64,000 nucleotides of DNA from Dipteronia dyeriana (GCA_032871835.1 CM065297.1:41851098-41915097); one strand, 5' to 3'. Shown: positions 1-11,577, counted from the stretch's first letter. The notes: generated by a model not told the origin, from the sequence alone. Numbers and translations: made by a program.

Positions 1-236
1 AGTGTTATTCTAGAATATCATTTGATTGAGAATGTCTCGGTCCAACATGCAAAGATTTGACCGACCCTAAAGCGGGACCTCTTTGTGGTATGTTGGATTG
101 TCTTGGTATAGTAACTGGTTTTAGGGTAGTTCTAGCTCTTTCAACATGTTCATGCATCATGTTTAAATTTATACCAAAGCACTCACACTTGTTTTAAATA
201 AATGACTGAATGAATATTTTATTTATTTCAGCAATA
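1..236 (+). other. B1 internal leader before gag
   Basis: This stretch aligns closely with 62554-62785 of B3, which places it between primer site and gag. No gene is seen. A pyrimidine-rich stretch ending TTTATTTATTTCAG (218-231) stands five bases before the gag ATG and is also present in B3. It looks like a 3' splice site, but no matching donor was established. Confidence 0.7.
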
Positions 237-1024
237 ATGTCTTCTGCATTACTTCAAATTCTAGCAAACGATAAATTAACTGGTGGTAATTACACTAAAT
301 GGAAACTTAACATTAATGCAATTTTGGTGACCAAAGACCTCAAGTTTGTGCTCACGGAGGAATGTCCTCCAGCGCCTGTTGCTAATGTCGCACGAGCTGT
401 TCGTGAGGCATACCAACAATGAGTCTCATCTGATGAGAAAGCCTGAACATATCTATTAGCTTTTATGACAGACTTGCTTGTCACAAGCACGATGCAATAA
501 CTTCAACATTTGAAATCATTGAGTCATTGCAAGCTATGTTCGGGCAGCCCTCCGAGCAAAAATGACACGAAGCTGTTCGTTTAGCTATGCTCGCTAATAT
601 GAAGGAAGGTACGTCAGTTCGGGAACATGTCCTGAGCATGATGTCTTACTTCAACACATCAAAAGTCAATGGCGGGACCATTGATTAACCCAATCAAGTT
701 AGCATCATATTGACGACTCTTCCAAAGAGATTCGATCAGTTTAAGAGTAACTACGAGATGAACAAGTTAAGGTTCAGTCTCACACAGTTGCTCAATGAGC
801 TCACTACCTTTGAGTCCTTGATTAAGGACTATAAGGGCAAGATCGGTGAGTCAAATGTTGCCAAACCATCTTTCTCCAATAAAAAGAAGAGGAATAGGTC
901 TGCTGGGAAGGAGAAGGGTAAGTCCAAACCCAAGAAAGTCCAAAACAAGAAGAAGTCCAAGAAAGGTAATTATGATTTACTTGTTCTTGAGTCATGTTTA
1001 GATGAAGATTATTCTTCACCCTAG
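237..1024 (+). pseudogene. gag: B1 gag, broken
   Basis: Gag of Ty1/copia (UBN2-type) forms the virus-like particle and binds element RNA. The reading starts at the ATG at 237 (MSSALLQILANDKL), with the family motif NYTKW soon after. It stops after about 60 residues at 421 and recurs in other frames, for example 710-1024. Gag residues FDQFKSNYEMNKLRF and a Lys-rich tail are recognisable there. The CCHC zinc knuckle is gone: the Lys-rich tail runs straight into KGNYDLL, where B3 has a zinc knuckle between the two. The stops and the lost RNA-binding finger make this a clear pseudogene. Confidence 0.88.
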
Positions 1025-1303
1025 ATAGTTGATTTAGAGGCCACTAACCATGTTTGTTCTTCTTTGTAGTGGACTGATTCTTGGACACAGTTAGAGGAGG
1101 GAGCCTCCTCAATGCGTGTGGGGTCAAAGGATGTCGTGTCAGCACGAGCAGTGGGCATAATTAGATTACGTTTTTGTTATAATTATATATTATTGGACAA
1201 TATATTTTATATTCCTAAATTTACACGGAATTTGATTTCTGTTTCTAAGTTGTTAAAACAAAAATATTATGTTTCTTTAAATAATAAGTCTGTTATTAAT
1301 TGA
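1025..1303 (+). pseudogene. B1 retroviral-type aspartic protease, broken
   Basis: The protease cleaves the Gag-Pol polyprotein. The usual family B signature is W-I-V-D-S-G-A-T, intact in B3 at 63587. Here the Trp codon is a stop and the core reads VDLEAT, so the Asp remains but the Ser-Gly beside it is lost. It is followed by the conserved stretch with DSWTQLEEGA, then NIFYIPKFTRNLISVSKLL, which in this family leads into the integrase zinc-binding region. The frame ends at a stop at 1301. Confidence 0.8.
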
Positions 1304-1351
1304 AAGAATGGTCTGAATATTTATTTTGGAATTAATGAAAACAATTAGTAT

Positions 1352-2411
1352 GTGTTAAGATCGTTAATACATTATACTCTGCTCAACATCAAAACGTTTA
1401 AGGTTGAAAAACAAAAAACTAAACAACATAATATTTCTCCAGATAAAGACACGTATCTCTGGCATCTAAAGCCTGGTCATATGAACCTTGACAGGATAAA
1501 CGGACTAGTAAAAAGCGGACCATTAAGTGAGTTAAAGGTTGGCACCTTACCTATCTACAAATCTTGTCTGGAAGGTAAGATGACTAAGAGACCATTTACT
1601 AGAAAAGGACTTAGAGCTAAAGAACCGCTAGAGCTTATACATACAGACGTCTGTGGACCGATGATTGTTAAAGCTAGGGATGGTTATGAGTATAATGTCA
1701 CCATTATAGATGAATACTCAAGATACAGATACATCTACCTGATATAACGAAAGTCAGAAACATTTGAAAAGTTTAAATAATTCAGAGCTGAATTTGAGAA
1801 TCAATTAGGTATGACTATCAAGGCATTACGTTCGAATCGTGGAGGTGAGTACCTTGACCTAGAGTTTAAAGACTTTCTAGTCAAGTATGAGATAGTTTCC
1901 TAACTCACAGCTCCCGGTACACCTCAGCAAAATGGTGTAGCAGAGAGAAGAAATATAACCCTAATGGAAATGGTGAGATCTATGATTAGTTTCACATCAT
2001 TACCATATTCCTTCTGGGATATGCGTTACAAACAACGACATACATTTTGAATGTTGTGCCATCCAATCTGTTCCTAAGATTCCCCTAGGGTTGTGGAATG
2101 GTCATAAAGCTAGTTTATGACAATTTCGCATATGGGGGTGTCCATCACATGTGCCGAAGAATAAGAGTGGTATGCTAGACTCCAAGTCTGTTGTCTGCCC
2201 GTTTGTAGGATACTCCAAGGAGACCAGAGGTGGACACTTCTATAATCCCGAAGATAACAAAGTATTTGTATCGATAAATGTAACATTTCTTGAGGACAAT
2301 TATATTAGTGACCATAAACCTTGTTTTAAGATTGTATTGCATGAGTTTGAGTCTGGTGAGACTAGGGCTTCATCAATAAGAGTTGTTGATCCGCAAACAT
2401 CTGAGAGTTAG
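1352..2411 (+). pseudogene. B1 integrase, broken
   Basis: Integrase inserts the cDNA into the host genome. Visible parts in order: the pre-integrase region (YLWHLKPGHMNLDRI, about 1450-1500, then CLEGKMTKRPF); the core with HTDVCGPM (about 1640); the second catalytic site, which reads RSNRGGEY with Asp changed to Asn (about 1833); and PQQNGVAERRN with the catalytic Glu kept (about 1925). Past 2000 a frameshift and stops appear. The frame reopens at 2151-2411, with CPFVGYSKETRGGHFYNP, the region that joins integrase to RT. In-frame stops at 1744 and about 1900, plus the lost Asp, rule out function. Confidence 0.88.
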
Positions 2412-3192
2412 ATAGTTCCTGATTAGGGGACACTACCACCTAAACGTAGTGAGAGGGTTGTAAGACAACCTGAATGCTATTTGGGTATAGGTGAGGGATA
2501 AAGAGTTGTCTCTGCTAATAGAGTGGATGATCCATTGACATTTAAGAATACATTGGAAGATCCTGATAAAGAGGGATGGCTTAAAACCATGAATCTCGAG
2601 ATGGAGTCCATGTACACTAACTCAGTCTGAGATCTTATAGACTTACCGGATGGGGTAAAGCCTATAGGGTGTAAGTGGATCTACAAGAGAAAGAGATGAG
2701 TAGACGAAAAGGTAGAGACCTTCAAGGCAAGGCTAATGGCCAAGGGTTATACCTAGAAAGAGGTGGTCAATTTTGAAGAGACCTTCTCGCTAGTAGCCAT
2801 GTTTAAGTCTATTAGGATTCTCTTATCATTGCAGCCAATTTCGATTATGAATTTGGCAGATGGATGTCAAGATTGGTTTCTTGAATGGAAATCTTAATGA
2901 GAGCATATATATGATGAAATCAGAGGGATTCGTGTCTCCAGATCAAGAGCAAAAGGTTTGCAAGCTACAAAGGTCCATCTATGGACTTAAGTAATCATCT
3001 TGATCTTGGAACATTCGGTTTGATGATGTGATCAAAACCTATGGCTTCGAGCAGAACATCGATGAGCCTTGTGTCTACAACTGTATCAATGATAATAAAG
3101 TAGTTTTCTTGGTCCTATATGTATATGATATCCTACTCATTGGGAATGATGTGGGAGTGTTGTCTGATATAAAGGGTTGGTTGGCTAGCTAA
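2412..3192 (+). pseudogene. B1 reverse transcriptase, broken and interrupted
   Basis: The copia RT domain opens with VDDPLTFKNTLEDPDKEGW (about 2525) and contains the typical CKWIYKRKR and ETFKARLMAKGYT. A frameshift at about 2830 follows. The active-site segment is in another frame near 3115 and reads YVYDILLIGNDVG in place of the canonical YVDD, so one catalytic Asp is lost. There are stops in all segments. Coding similarity ends at 3192, where a family A LTR begins. The missing piece up to RNase H is present in B2 (35395-35790), which shows that host sequence was deleted here. Confidence 0.87.
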
Positions 3193-4670
3193 TGTAGGGA
3201 ATCACCTAGAGTGTGGGCTCCCTTTCTTTAAATTGTATACCTAAGGATGGAAACAAACAATATCTTCTTCTTTGTTAGTCACAATAATCCTCTAAGAGAA
3301 AAACCAAGAACGTCCGGTCACTTGTGAATTATCAATCAATTTGATTGAAACTCGCGTGAACGATTTTGTACCCTTTTGATACAAAGGATACTAGTGTACT
3401 ATTAAAAACAAAAGCGTTCCCTCTTTTCTCTATGCTTGGCCGAATTCTTCACACAATGAGTTGGACGAAGTTTTTTTTAATAACAATAAAAAAAATAAAA
3501 TAAAAAACAACTTCTCACACCAAAAACCAAGGCTAGGTCGAAATTTACAAATCCTCTCCTAAAGAGGATTTACTTGGTAGGCAAGAATCCTATTTTTAGG
3601 TGGATTTACTTAGTGACTTAGAATCCTTTTCCAAAAAGAATTATTTCCTACACCAAGACTCCTAATCCAACTCAAAAGTGTATTTGTAACCATATTAAAG
3701 ACTTCCTAATTTGATTAGATAGATAATTCCTTTTATTTATCTACTTATCAAATATGGTCTTTAACATTAACTATACTACCAACAATAGTATACTTTTAGG
3801 AGACCATCTCATATTAGGAAAAAGATTTTGACTTTTAATTAAATAATTAATTAATCAACAAATTAATTAATTTTCATTTAATTATATAATAAAATAAAAA
3901 AATATATATTTAAACTATTCTCAATAGCCTTGCCGCATATACCATATATATGGGCCATATATTATTTTTCTTATTTTATTAAATCGATTGGACCTTAAAA
4001 AATAGTCCACATGTGAACTAGACCCATTCTTACAAAAAGAAACAATTCGACATGCCTTAATATAATTCTAGATGGACTTCTAATTTAGTCCGGCAGAATA
4101 TATCAAGTGATCCACGCAAGTTCGTGTGGACTGAGGATCTTGACGGGCTATCTAAATTTAAGCTCCAATAGACACAACCCAATCACAATAAAAAAATGAT
4201 CCACTTAGGTCCGATCTATTAATTTTAGTTCATTCCACTAAAGAACTAAAATTGAACACTTAAATAAAGATAGAATAAGTAAATATTTCTCACTCATACC
4301 CTAGACAATCTTAATAGAGAAATTGTATCCTCTTGAAGAATATCAGTTATCGCCAATAGCTCATAAACTACCTATAGCTCTCCAAGTTACCATATTTACT
4401 AATATGACCATATTTTGAACTTGAATATTTTTACTAGTCCAGAATTCATGTTTCAATAGACATTATTGAAACTTAATGTTAAGATTTAATATCCAATACC
4501 TCAAAACATCCATATGATGATATTCTAATCTTATTTAATAAATGGAGCCACGATGTCCATATCTATAAATGAAGTCCTCTATCGATTAACAAATGAATAC
4601 GACCAAATTATCGAGGATAGACTATGCTATATAATTGTACTCAATGATAGCTCAAATGATAACACTTGCA
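3193..4670 (-). mobile_element. Truncated family A LTR
   Basis: It begins TGTAGGGAA, the reverse complement of the family A LTR end, then jumps to TCACCTAGAGTGTGGGCTCC, skipping about 170-190 bases found in the copy at 32937. It runs collinear with that copy through 4670 and then stops at ACACTTGCA, short of the LTR terminus by about 0.5 kb. RNase H of B1 resumes at once. So the LTR lost an internal piece and its 5' end (in its own orientation), the second loss together with adjoining B1 sequence. No target duplication survives. Confidence 0.85.
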
Positions 4671-5066
4671 CCCTGGGTGGTGGATCCATTGTGTGGAGAA
4701 GTATCAAGCAATCTTGCATTGTTGACTCCACAATGGAAGCCAAATATGTAGCCGTTTTTTAAGCTGCTAAAGAGGCTGTTTAGCTCTGTAAGTTCTTGAG
4801 TGATCTATAAGTTGTTCTAGATTTGGATAAGCCTATCACACTTTATTGTGATAACAGTGGTGCTGTGGCTAATTCCAAAGAACCAAGAAGCCACAAGAGA
4901 GGGAAGCATATAGAGAGAAAATATCATCTCATTAGAGAGATAGTGTAGAGAGGAGATGTGATCGTCACCAAGATAGCCTCACAAGACAATCATGCTGATC
5001 CATTTATGAAGACCTTACCGGCTAAAGTGTTTTCGGATCACCTAGATGGTCTAGGGTTACGAAACA
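4671..5066 (+). pseudogene. B1 RNase H, broken
   Basis: RNase H removes the RNA strand during reverse transcription. Recognisable pieces are SIVWRSIKQSCIVDSTMEAKY (about 4683, with the catalytic-type Glu of the MEAEY motif in place), ITLYCDNSGAVAN (about 4836) and HKRGKHIERKYHLIREIV, then the tail ADPFMKTLPAKVFSDHL. The N-terminal part was deleted with the end of RT. In-frame stops at about 4760, 4780 and 4948 show decay. Confidence 0.87.
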
Positions 5067-5085
5067 TGCCTCACATACTCTAGTG

Positions 5086-5097
5086 CAAGTGGGAGAT
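5086..5097 (+). other. B1 polypurine tract
   Basis: CAAGTGGGAGAT lies immediately before the 3' LTR start TGTTGGGA at 5098. This is the position and composition of the plus-strand primer in LTR retrotransposons. Confidence 0.8.
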
Positions 5098-7117
5098 TGT
5101 TGGGATTTATGCCCTAAACATGTAATTTGTAAATGGATATATGAAGTAAATAAAAATAAAGGTTCAATTCAATCTTGTTATGTTATTTATTTTATAAACT
5201 TATGCACATATTAACATCCTGGATTGCCGGATGTAATCTCGAACTATGTATATGAGTGTCATATATGGATGGATACAGTAAGAGACGTGTAATCTAAAGA
5301 GTCCAAAGATAGCAAATAAAGTAGGGTACTTTATTTATGGTTAATCTATAGCCGCGACCCATTCCGTAATGTACAGTGATTATATCCTGAATCATTCATA
5401 TATGATATGTGAATGGAGGCACCTTGTATGACGTGATCATATAGGACTGAGCCATGATCTATATGAATCTCACACCAAGATCCGTTACCGATGAGATTCA
5501 TATATATCAACTAATGATGGCTATATATGGGATGATCTTAATCCTGAGTGTCTTATCGACTCCTTCATGTTAGATCTTGGTCTTTGATATACCATGGGTA
5601 AGGTTGGATGCATTTCCTGATCACTATACTACATATGTTGGGATTGTGGTTTGGCTTGTGGCTGAGAAGGTTTGTACACATGAGTGGAATCAACTTTTTC
5701 TTGTGAGAAGTAGATGGTAGTTCTCTTTAGGGTTAATTCGGGGCTTGGACAATATGATCGTACTCTTTATTCCGTGAGGAAAATGGATTTATTGTCCATT
5801 AGAGAATCAACGGTTTTTAAAGGATATATGTAATTAGAGGGGTATAAAGGACATTATGACCCATCTCTAATAATGAACTACTGTAGAGGATCACACCATA
5901 TGTAATAGCTATATCAATGGACATCGAGTTGTATCGGTATGTGTAAAAGCATTTGCAGTTTAGAGAGTGCAGCTTTGGGTTTTTAGTGGAAAAACACCGG
6001 AGTTAATAATCGTGGAATATTAATTAAAGAGTTTAATTAATGGTTTCGAGGATTATTGGAGTTCAAAATACTGTGGATCCATTAGGACCCTTTGCTAGCC
6101 CGATCGATTTAGACAACAAGGGTCACGGTAAATAAATTGGATTGTCCAATTAACTGTGTTATGAAAATGACACATATTTATTAAGAAATTAATTGAATAA
6201 TGAGATTATGTAATTAAAGGGTAATACTGATTAAATAACTTAAATAATGAGATTATTTACTTATGTTATTAATCACTAAATAGAGGGTGTATGTTGATAT
6301 TTATTTGTAAGTAAAATAAGTCAATGTGACTATTTTATTTTATTAGATTAAATTTTTTATTTTTTAATTTAACTAGTTTGAACTCAAAATAAAATCAAAT
6401 AAAAGATATAAGATATTTTTTATTTGAAAGTTTTTAAAAGTTTTGATCAGATTTTTTTAAAGTTTTATATATATTATTTTTTATTTTCACTACCTAACCT
6501 GATATATATATGTTTCTTAAAAAAAAATTGGTGATCACCTTTTGATACCCGATAAAAAATAAACACATAAAAAGACACAAGATTTGTCTTTTTTGCGTTT
6601 CAAAAGTGTGCGAGAGACAAACAAATGCATTTTTTTTTTCAACAAACAAAAAGAAAAAAAAAATTGTTTTAGTTTTGCAAAGAAGGTGCGATTGTGTTGT
6701 CAAAAAAAAGAACGCATCAGTGCAACTGTTGCATGTGCATGAGTTATTTCTGTATAAGTGTGTGCATAAAATAACACCAAGATGAGGTAAAAGATTTTTT
6801 GTGCAAGTGTTATGTACTAATATCAAAGAAATAGTTTCTTTTATATTATTTTTCTCTACATCCTCCATTCTCAGTTCTGAGTACGTCACGCACCCACACG
6901 CAGTTACCAGTCCCGGGATAGAGCTAGGAAGATCAATTGTACAGACCAGGAGCATATCAGAAAGTGAAGGAGCCTCCAAACATTGGTAAGCATCTTAATC
7001 TTCTTCTTGTTAACGATTTCAATTTCCTATATATATACATATATTTTTTTATTATAATAATTTTGTATATATTAGTTCAGAAAATAATTCCGATCTCAAG
7101 TTCTCTAGTTTCAGATC
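5098..7117 (+). mobile_element. B1 3' LTR, left part
   Basis: It starts TGTTGGGATTTATGCCC and matches the B3 LTR (59017-61128) along its length. It is cut at 7117 by gypsy element C and resumes at 15031. Without the insertion the LTR is about 2085 bases, against 2112 in B3. Small ORFs inside are not conserved between LTR copies and are not called. Confidence 0.9.
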
Positions 7118-7957
7118 TGTTATGTGTATATCTTATTGAATGTACATGTCACCGACAGGTAAGACAATCCTTTAAAAAGATCGTATAAAGGGCATCCGAG
7201 CTGGCAATTAGAAGACACCATCCAAGACATCACCAAGGAATAAGAACCCGAGTAAGTCCGAACATAAGTACTCGGCACATTATGTTCTACTCGAGACAAC
7301 ACAAGAAACCCGAGTAAATAAGTTCAACATATGATTCACATTCGTGGGTAAGCCCGAGAATCATACTTTAATAAGAAAAACCTCCGTGACGGAGTTTCTA
7401 GAAGGATAAAACACCAAACAGGAAACAAATCCCAAATCAGGTAACAACTATACTATTCTAGAAGGCTACACGCCGATAAGGAAATAAGTCCTAAACGGAC
7501 TAAGCCACCAGAATCCCGTTAAAATTTAAACTCAATCTTCACAAGGTCTCCGAAATAGGAAAGAAGATAAAGACGAATTCAACAAGCAACCAGTCTTAAA
7601 CAAAATACAATTCCTTTTCCTTACTTGTACAACAAGGATCATGGTCTATGTACATATAAATAGGCCCATAATCTCATTGTAAAAGAGAGAACGATATAAA
7701 GTGACAGACTCAAAAAAGTAATCACTGCAAGAGAGAGGCAATATAGATTGAGTGATGTAATTCTTTGTTTAAATAATGGATTGGGCTTGGTTGTGCATTC
7801 AATCACCAGTGGATGTTTCTCCGATCATCAAAGTTTGACCATGAAAACTCATGTCATAATAACTTCGATTGCATTCTCTTTCTCCTTCTCTTTTGACAGG
7901 TCATAACCAAACCTAACGTTGTTGACTTTCTCATCCATCGAGAAAGTGACGTTAACA
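7118..7957 (+). mobile_element. Element C 5' LTR
   Basis: TGTTATGTGTATATC to GACGTTAACA, 840 bases. It aligns with 14180-15025. The TATA box at 7655-7663 is the likely core promoter. Confidence 0.93.
7655..7663 (+). promoter_or_regulatory. TATA box of element C 5' LTR
   Basis: TATAAATAG is a near-consensus plant TATA box. The same nonamer occurs at the equivalent place in the 3' LTR (14718-14726), despite the divergence around it. Confidence 0.6.
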
Positions 7958-7959
7958 AA

Positions 7960-7977
7960 TGACGCTAGGAGAAGGGG
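7960..7977 (+). other. Element C primer-binding-site candidate
   Basis: TGACGCTAGGAGAAGGGG begins two bases after the LTR. It resembles the TGGCGC-type primer sites of gypsy elements but carries changes. The tRNA cannot be assigned from memory. Confidence 0.45.
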
Positions 7978-8581
7978 GTAGAAACCTTTGATCTGTTTAA
8001 GCAATGCCTGGTAGCTGAAGCAAAGACAGTTCCAGGGACATCCAGAAATCTCCAGATAATGCTCATATAGACGGGACCACTCAGGATCCCACATAACCAC
8101 CGAGAACCAACCGATACCTATAGTTGGTATCCAGTAAGTCCCTCCAACCAGCGAGGATATAGCTCATTGTTTTCATGATGCACTGCAACAAACACTAACG
8201 GAAGCGGCACATGAAGGAATAGATCTATTGGTCACAGGAGAGGCGCACCTGCCCTATCCACTATCACCTCTTAGGCTCCGATCGGTTTTAGTTGAGCCGA
8301 AATCAGTTGCACCAGTAGCCGTTAGAAACTCAGGTCCAATCAGCCAGACTGGGGGTACAACATGCAACTATGACAAGGATCATGAAATGCCAACAGGAGA
8401 ACGGCCACACCAAAGGTAAAGCAACGGTCAGGTGGGCCATGATAGGCATAGAAAATATGACTGGCGTAGAGATCGGTCATCGTTATCAGAGGATAGTGAT
8501 CAGCACCATCGCAAACGTCGCTATGGGCCCATACGCTTACATGGTTTGACTCGTGGGACTTAGGGGTAGAATGAATAAGAG
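7978..8581 (+). other. Element C leader and degraded gag N-terminus
   Basis: Between primer site and recognisable gag core there is only broken coding-like sequence with many stops. A short open piece at 8228-8419 shows no domain. The minus-strand open stretches are not supported by any similarity I recognise. Confidence 0.4.
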
Positions 8582-9930
8582 ATGGAAATGAGTATGGCAA
8601 TCACTCAACAGCATAACCATCATGGAGAGCCGATGGGCAATAGAGATGTCGTGATTCAGAGCTTGACCCGAGAAATCAAGAACAACAGGCGTCAAATGGA
8701 CACGTTGATTAGCCGATACAGATATAATGAGTTGTCTGATGATGACTCTGATAGCTCTTTTACTAGAAACATCCTGCGAACTCCATTCTCGGAGAGATTC
8801 AGGATGCCACACGTGGAACAGTTTAAAAAGAATACAAATCCTAAAAAGCATGTCAGGCGATATAAGAGCGCCATGACCCGATATGCTTACAACGATCCTT
8901 TGCTATGCCTTAACTTCCCACAAACCCTCGGGGATACAGGTTCAAGATGGTTCAAGAGATTGACTCCGGCGAGTATTGGGAGTTTCAGCGAGTTGAGCAG
9001 AAGCTTCTCAAGACAATTTCTAGGGAATGCGCATAGGAAAAAAATTGGTGGCTTATCTTTCTCACCTGAAGCAAGGGAAAGACGGGTTGCTAAAAAAGTA
9101 TCTAGCAAGATTCGGTCAGGCGGTCTTAGAAATCGGCAGCGCGAATGACGAAGCAATAATCGGTGCATTCATAAATAACTTACAAAATGGGCGGTTGTCA
9201 TTTGACCTAAGAAGGGCTCGTCTATCTAGATACACAGATATGATGGATATGGTAGGCGAATACGCTCAAGCGGAAGAAGAAGAATTGGCAACATGAGGCA
9301 GTTACATGCATGGGGGAGACCTTAATAGAAGGAAGCCTAGTCAAAGTCACAAAACCATAAAGGGAAACGAGAAGAAAATAGCAAGGAGAAGAGCAAAGAT
9401 GGAGGAAATGGACGTAATACTGACCAAACCAGAAAAAATTTCAAGGAAAATATATGAATTACACCCCGCTTCGAAAAAGACAGGAAGAGTTCCTAGCAAT
9501 ATAAGAAAAGAAGAATCTGGTGAAGGAGACACATCGGCAGTCAAAATTTGCTCGGTGAGACACAACGAAATATTGCAGGTTCCATAAGGAAACCGGTCAT
9601 GAGATCTCCAAATGTTACCGACACAGAGACTATATAGAGACCCTCATTCCGGAAGGACATCTGCAAGATATAATCTTGAAGAAAGACGAGAGGTCAAAAA
9701 TTCAGAAAGAAACCAAAACGGGTGATCATAATTCTGGTTGGAACAACAGGCCAATCCTGAGGCTAATGGAGTGATACAGACCATCTTCGGAGGACCATCA
9801 ACTGGAGAAGTAACCAAGAGCGGACTCAGGAAATCTGAGAAGCGGTGGAAGCAAGATAAAATTTTGACGTTAACTCCATCAAACCTTATCTGAAGAGAAT
9901 AAAGGAAGGATGAGACTCGATAATATTCAC
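8582..9930 (+). pseudogene. gag: Element C gag, broken
   Basis: The gypsy-type retrotransposon gag domain is clear: RMPHVEQFKKNTNPKKHV, then GDTGSRWFKRLTPASIGSFSEL and FSRQFLGNAHRKK in the frame 8582-9148. It continues one frame over at 9027-9296 with YLSHLKQGKDGLLKKYLARF and an acidic end (YAQAEEEE). The overlap points to a frameshift near 9030. Further on, ELHPASKKTG and a C-terminal NGVIQTIFGGPSTG are seen between stops. A zinc knuckle is not convincingly visible. Gag would form the particle; this copy cannot give a full-length protein. Confidence 0.85.
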
Positions 9931-10300
9931 AGAAGCTGACTCACATGGGGTCGACGTCCGACCGAATGATGCTCTCATCATAAGTGCCAGAATTGGCCAT
10001 AGAGAAGTTAAGAGAATTTTAGTGGAAAATGGTAGCTCGACAGACATTCTCAATATAGCTATTAATGATCAACTCAGATTGGATCGAAAGGACTTGCAAC
10101 CTTTCCATACCCCACTCAGAGGATTCGGGAGAGTTGAGGTTAGGTCTCTCGGAATAGCGAAGCTGCCCGTGAAGATCAGAGTAGCTCTTTGCTAGAAAAC
10201 ATTGTTACTCGACTTTGTGGAGATTTGGACATCTGGCTTTATAATGCGTTACTAGGCCGACCTTTCCTAAACAAAACAAAGGCGATAACAGCTACCTACG
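9931..10300 (+). pseudogene. Element C aspartic protease, broken
   Basis: The translated stretch begins EADSHGVDVRPNDALIISA and includes VENGSSTDIL where the family has V-D-N-G-S-S-A-D-I-L. The catalytic Asp is therefore Glu. Downstream, TPLRGFGR and SLGIAKLPVKIRVA fit the gypsy protease fold. A stop follows near 10192, and degraded sequence leads into RT. Confidence 0.8.
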
Positions 10301-10569
10301 CTTTGATGATCAAGTTCCTAACTAAATGGGAGGTAGGAACAATCAAAGGGTCGTAGGAGATGGCCAGAAGAGCTAATCTCTCGGTTTACAAAGATAAAGA
10401 TCATAGTGAACACCAAGTATGTACCTTAACACAACCAGATCAGATAAAACAAGAAGAATCGATATTGTTGGAGGAAGAACCGGAGACATCAAAGAGTGAA
10501 CCAATAGAGTAGTTGGTCTTAAATGAAGATGAACCAGATTAGAAGGTCAAATTTAAGGCCAACTTAAAA

Positions 10570-11350
10570 GAAAAGGTCTAGCTAGATCTTATTCATTTAT
10601 TTAGAGAATACAAATATGTGTTCGCATGGAGTCATGAAGACATGGTGGGGATAAATGCACGAGTAATATCACATCATTTGGCAGTTGATCCAAATGCAAA
10701 ATCTATAATACAAAAGAGAGTATCTTTCAACCTTAAGAGAAGTCGGGCAATCAAGCATGAGGTGGAGAAGTTACTCACTGCGGGATCATTAAGAGAAATC
10801 AACTACCCTCAGTGGGTAGCAAATGTGGTTTTGGTCCAAAAGAAGAATGGTCAATGGAGAATGTACGTGGACTTCACGGATCTGAACAAAGTCTACCAAA
10901 AAGACAGTTTTCCACTTCCGAGAATAGGCCAACTGGTCGATGCTACATCAGGTCATGAATTACTCAGTTTTATGGATGCTTATTCAAGATACAATTAGAT
11001 CCGGATGAATAAAGCTGATGAAGGAAAAACAACATTCACGACTTATCAGGGCTTTTACTGTTATACAGTAATGCCCTTTGGGATAAAAAAATGATGGGGC
11101 AACATATAAAAGATTGGTCAATAGAATATTCGCTCGTCAAATAGGTAGAAACAAGGAAATTTACATAGACGACATGTTAACAAAAAGTAGCTCGGTAGAT
11201 AAGCACGCTTCGGACCTGCGCAAAACATTCGATGTCATGAGAAGGTATCAGATGAATTTAAATTTGAACAAGTGCCTATTTGGGGTTCCTTCAGGAAGGT
11301 TCCTCGGATTCCAAGTTCACTAGAGGGGGATTGAAGTAAATCCAGAGCAA
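10570..11350 (+). pseudogene. Element C reverse transcriptase, broken and cut short
   Basis: The longest open piece (10618-10998) shows FAWSHEDMVGI, the N-terminal RT entry region, then LREINYPQWVANVVLVQKK, RMYVDFTDLNK and FPLPRIGQLVDATSGHELLS up to FMDAYSRYN followed by a stop. After another frame break (GFYCYTVMPFG is still readable), the piece 11114-11323 carries YIDDMLTKS, so the catalytic Asp pair is kept, and LNLNKCLFGVPSGRFLGF. Similarity stops abruptly at about 11350, in the RT thumb. The sequence beyond belongs to the antisense gene. Confidence 0.88.
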
Positions 11351-11362
11351 CGATCGTTAAAC
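11351..11362. other. Deletion junction: RT fused to end of antisense gene
   Basis: To the left the plus strand reads RT. To the right the minus strand reads the coiled-coil tail of the antisense gene. RNase H and integrase, normally about 2-3 kb here, are absent. The exact base is uncertain by a few nucleotides. Confidence 0.65.
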
Positions 11363-11508
11363 TCTTGGGCAGAACTCACCTTATTTTGATAAGCCGCCTC
11401 AATCCAAGCACGGTTATCCTCACTCTCTTTTAACTGAGCTTCAAGATGACTAATTTGACCAACTTAAAGTTGTCGCATTTGAATAAGCTCAGCAAACTCA
11501 GGAACCAT

Positions 11509-11577
11509 CTGTAGGGAAATAAGTTAAAAGATTTGAACAAAGGCTTATTAAGATGAAGTTCGAGACCAAAGACTTAC
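11509..11577 (-). other. Candidate intron in the antisense gene
   Basis: Read on the minus strand it opens GTAAGT and closes TTTCCCTACAG, 69 bases and T-rich. Joining the flanks gives an open frame, ...NSATY then MVPEFAELIQM, entering the coiled-coil tail. This is inference only. Confidence 0.5.

Noticed and set aside
6494..6979. Minus-strand ORF of 161 codons in the B1 LTR
   Set aside because: It is Phe/Thr-rich low-complexity translation of LTR sequence and is not kept open in the B2 or B3 LTRs.
8340..9168. Minus-strand ORFs opposite element C gag
   Set aside because: Shadow frames of the gag sequence on the plus strand, with no similarity of their own.
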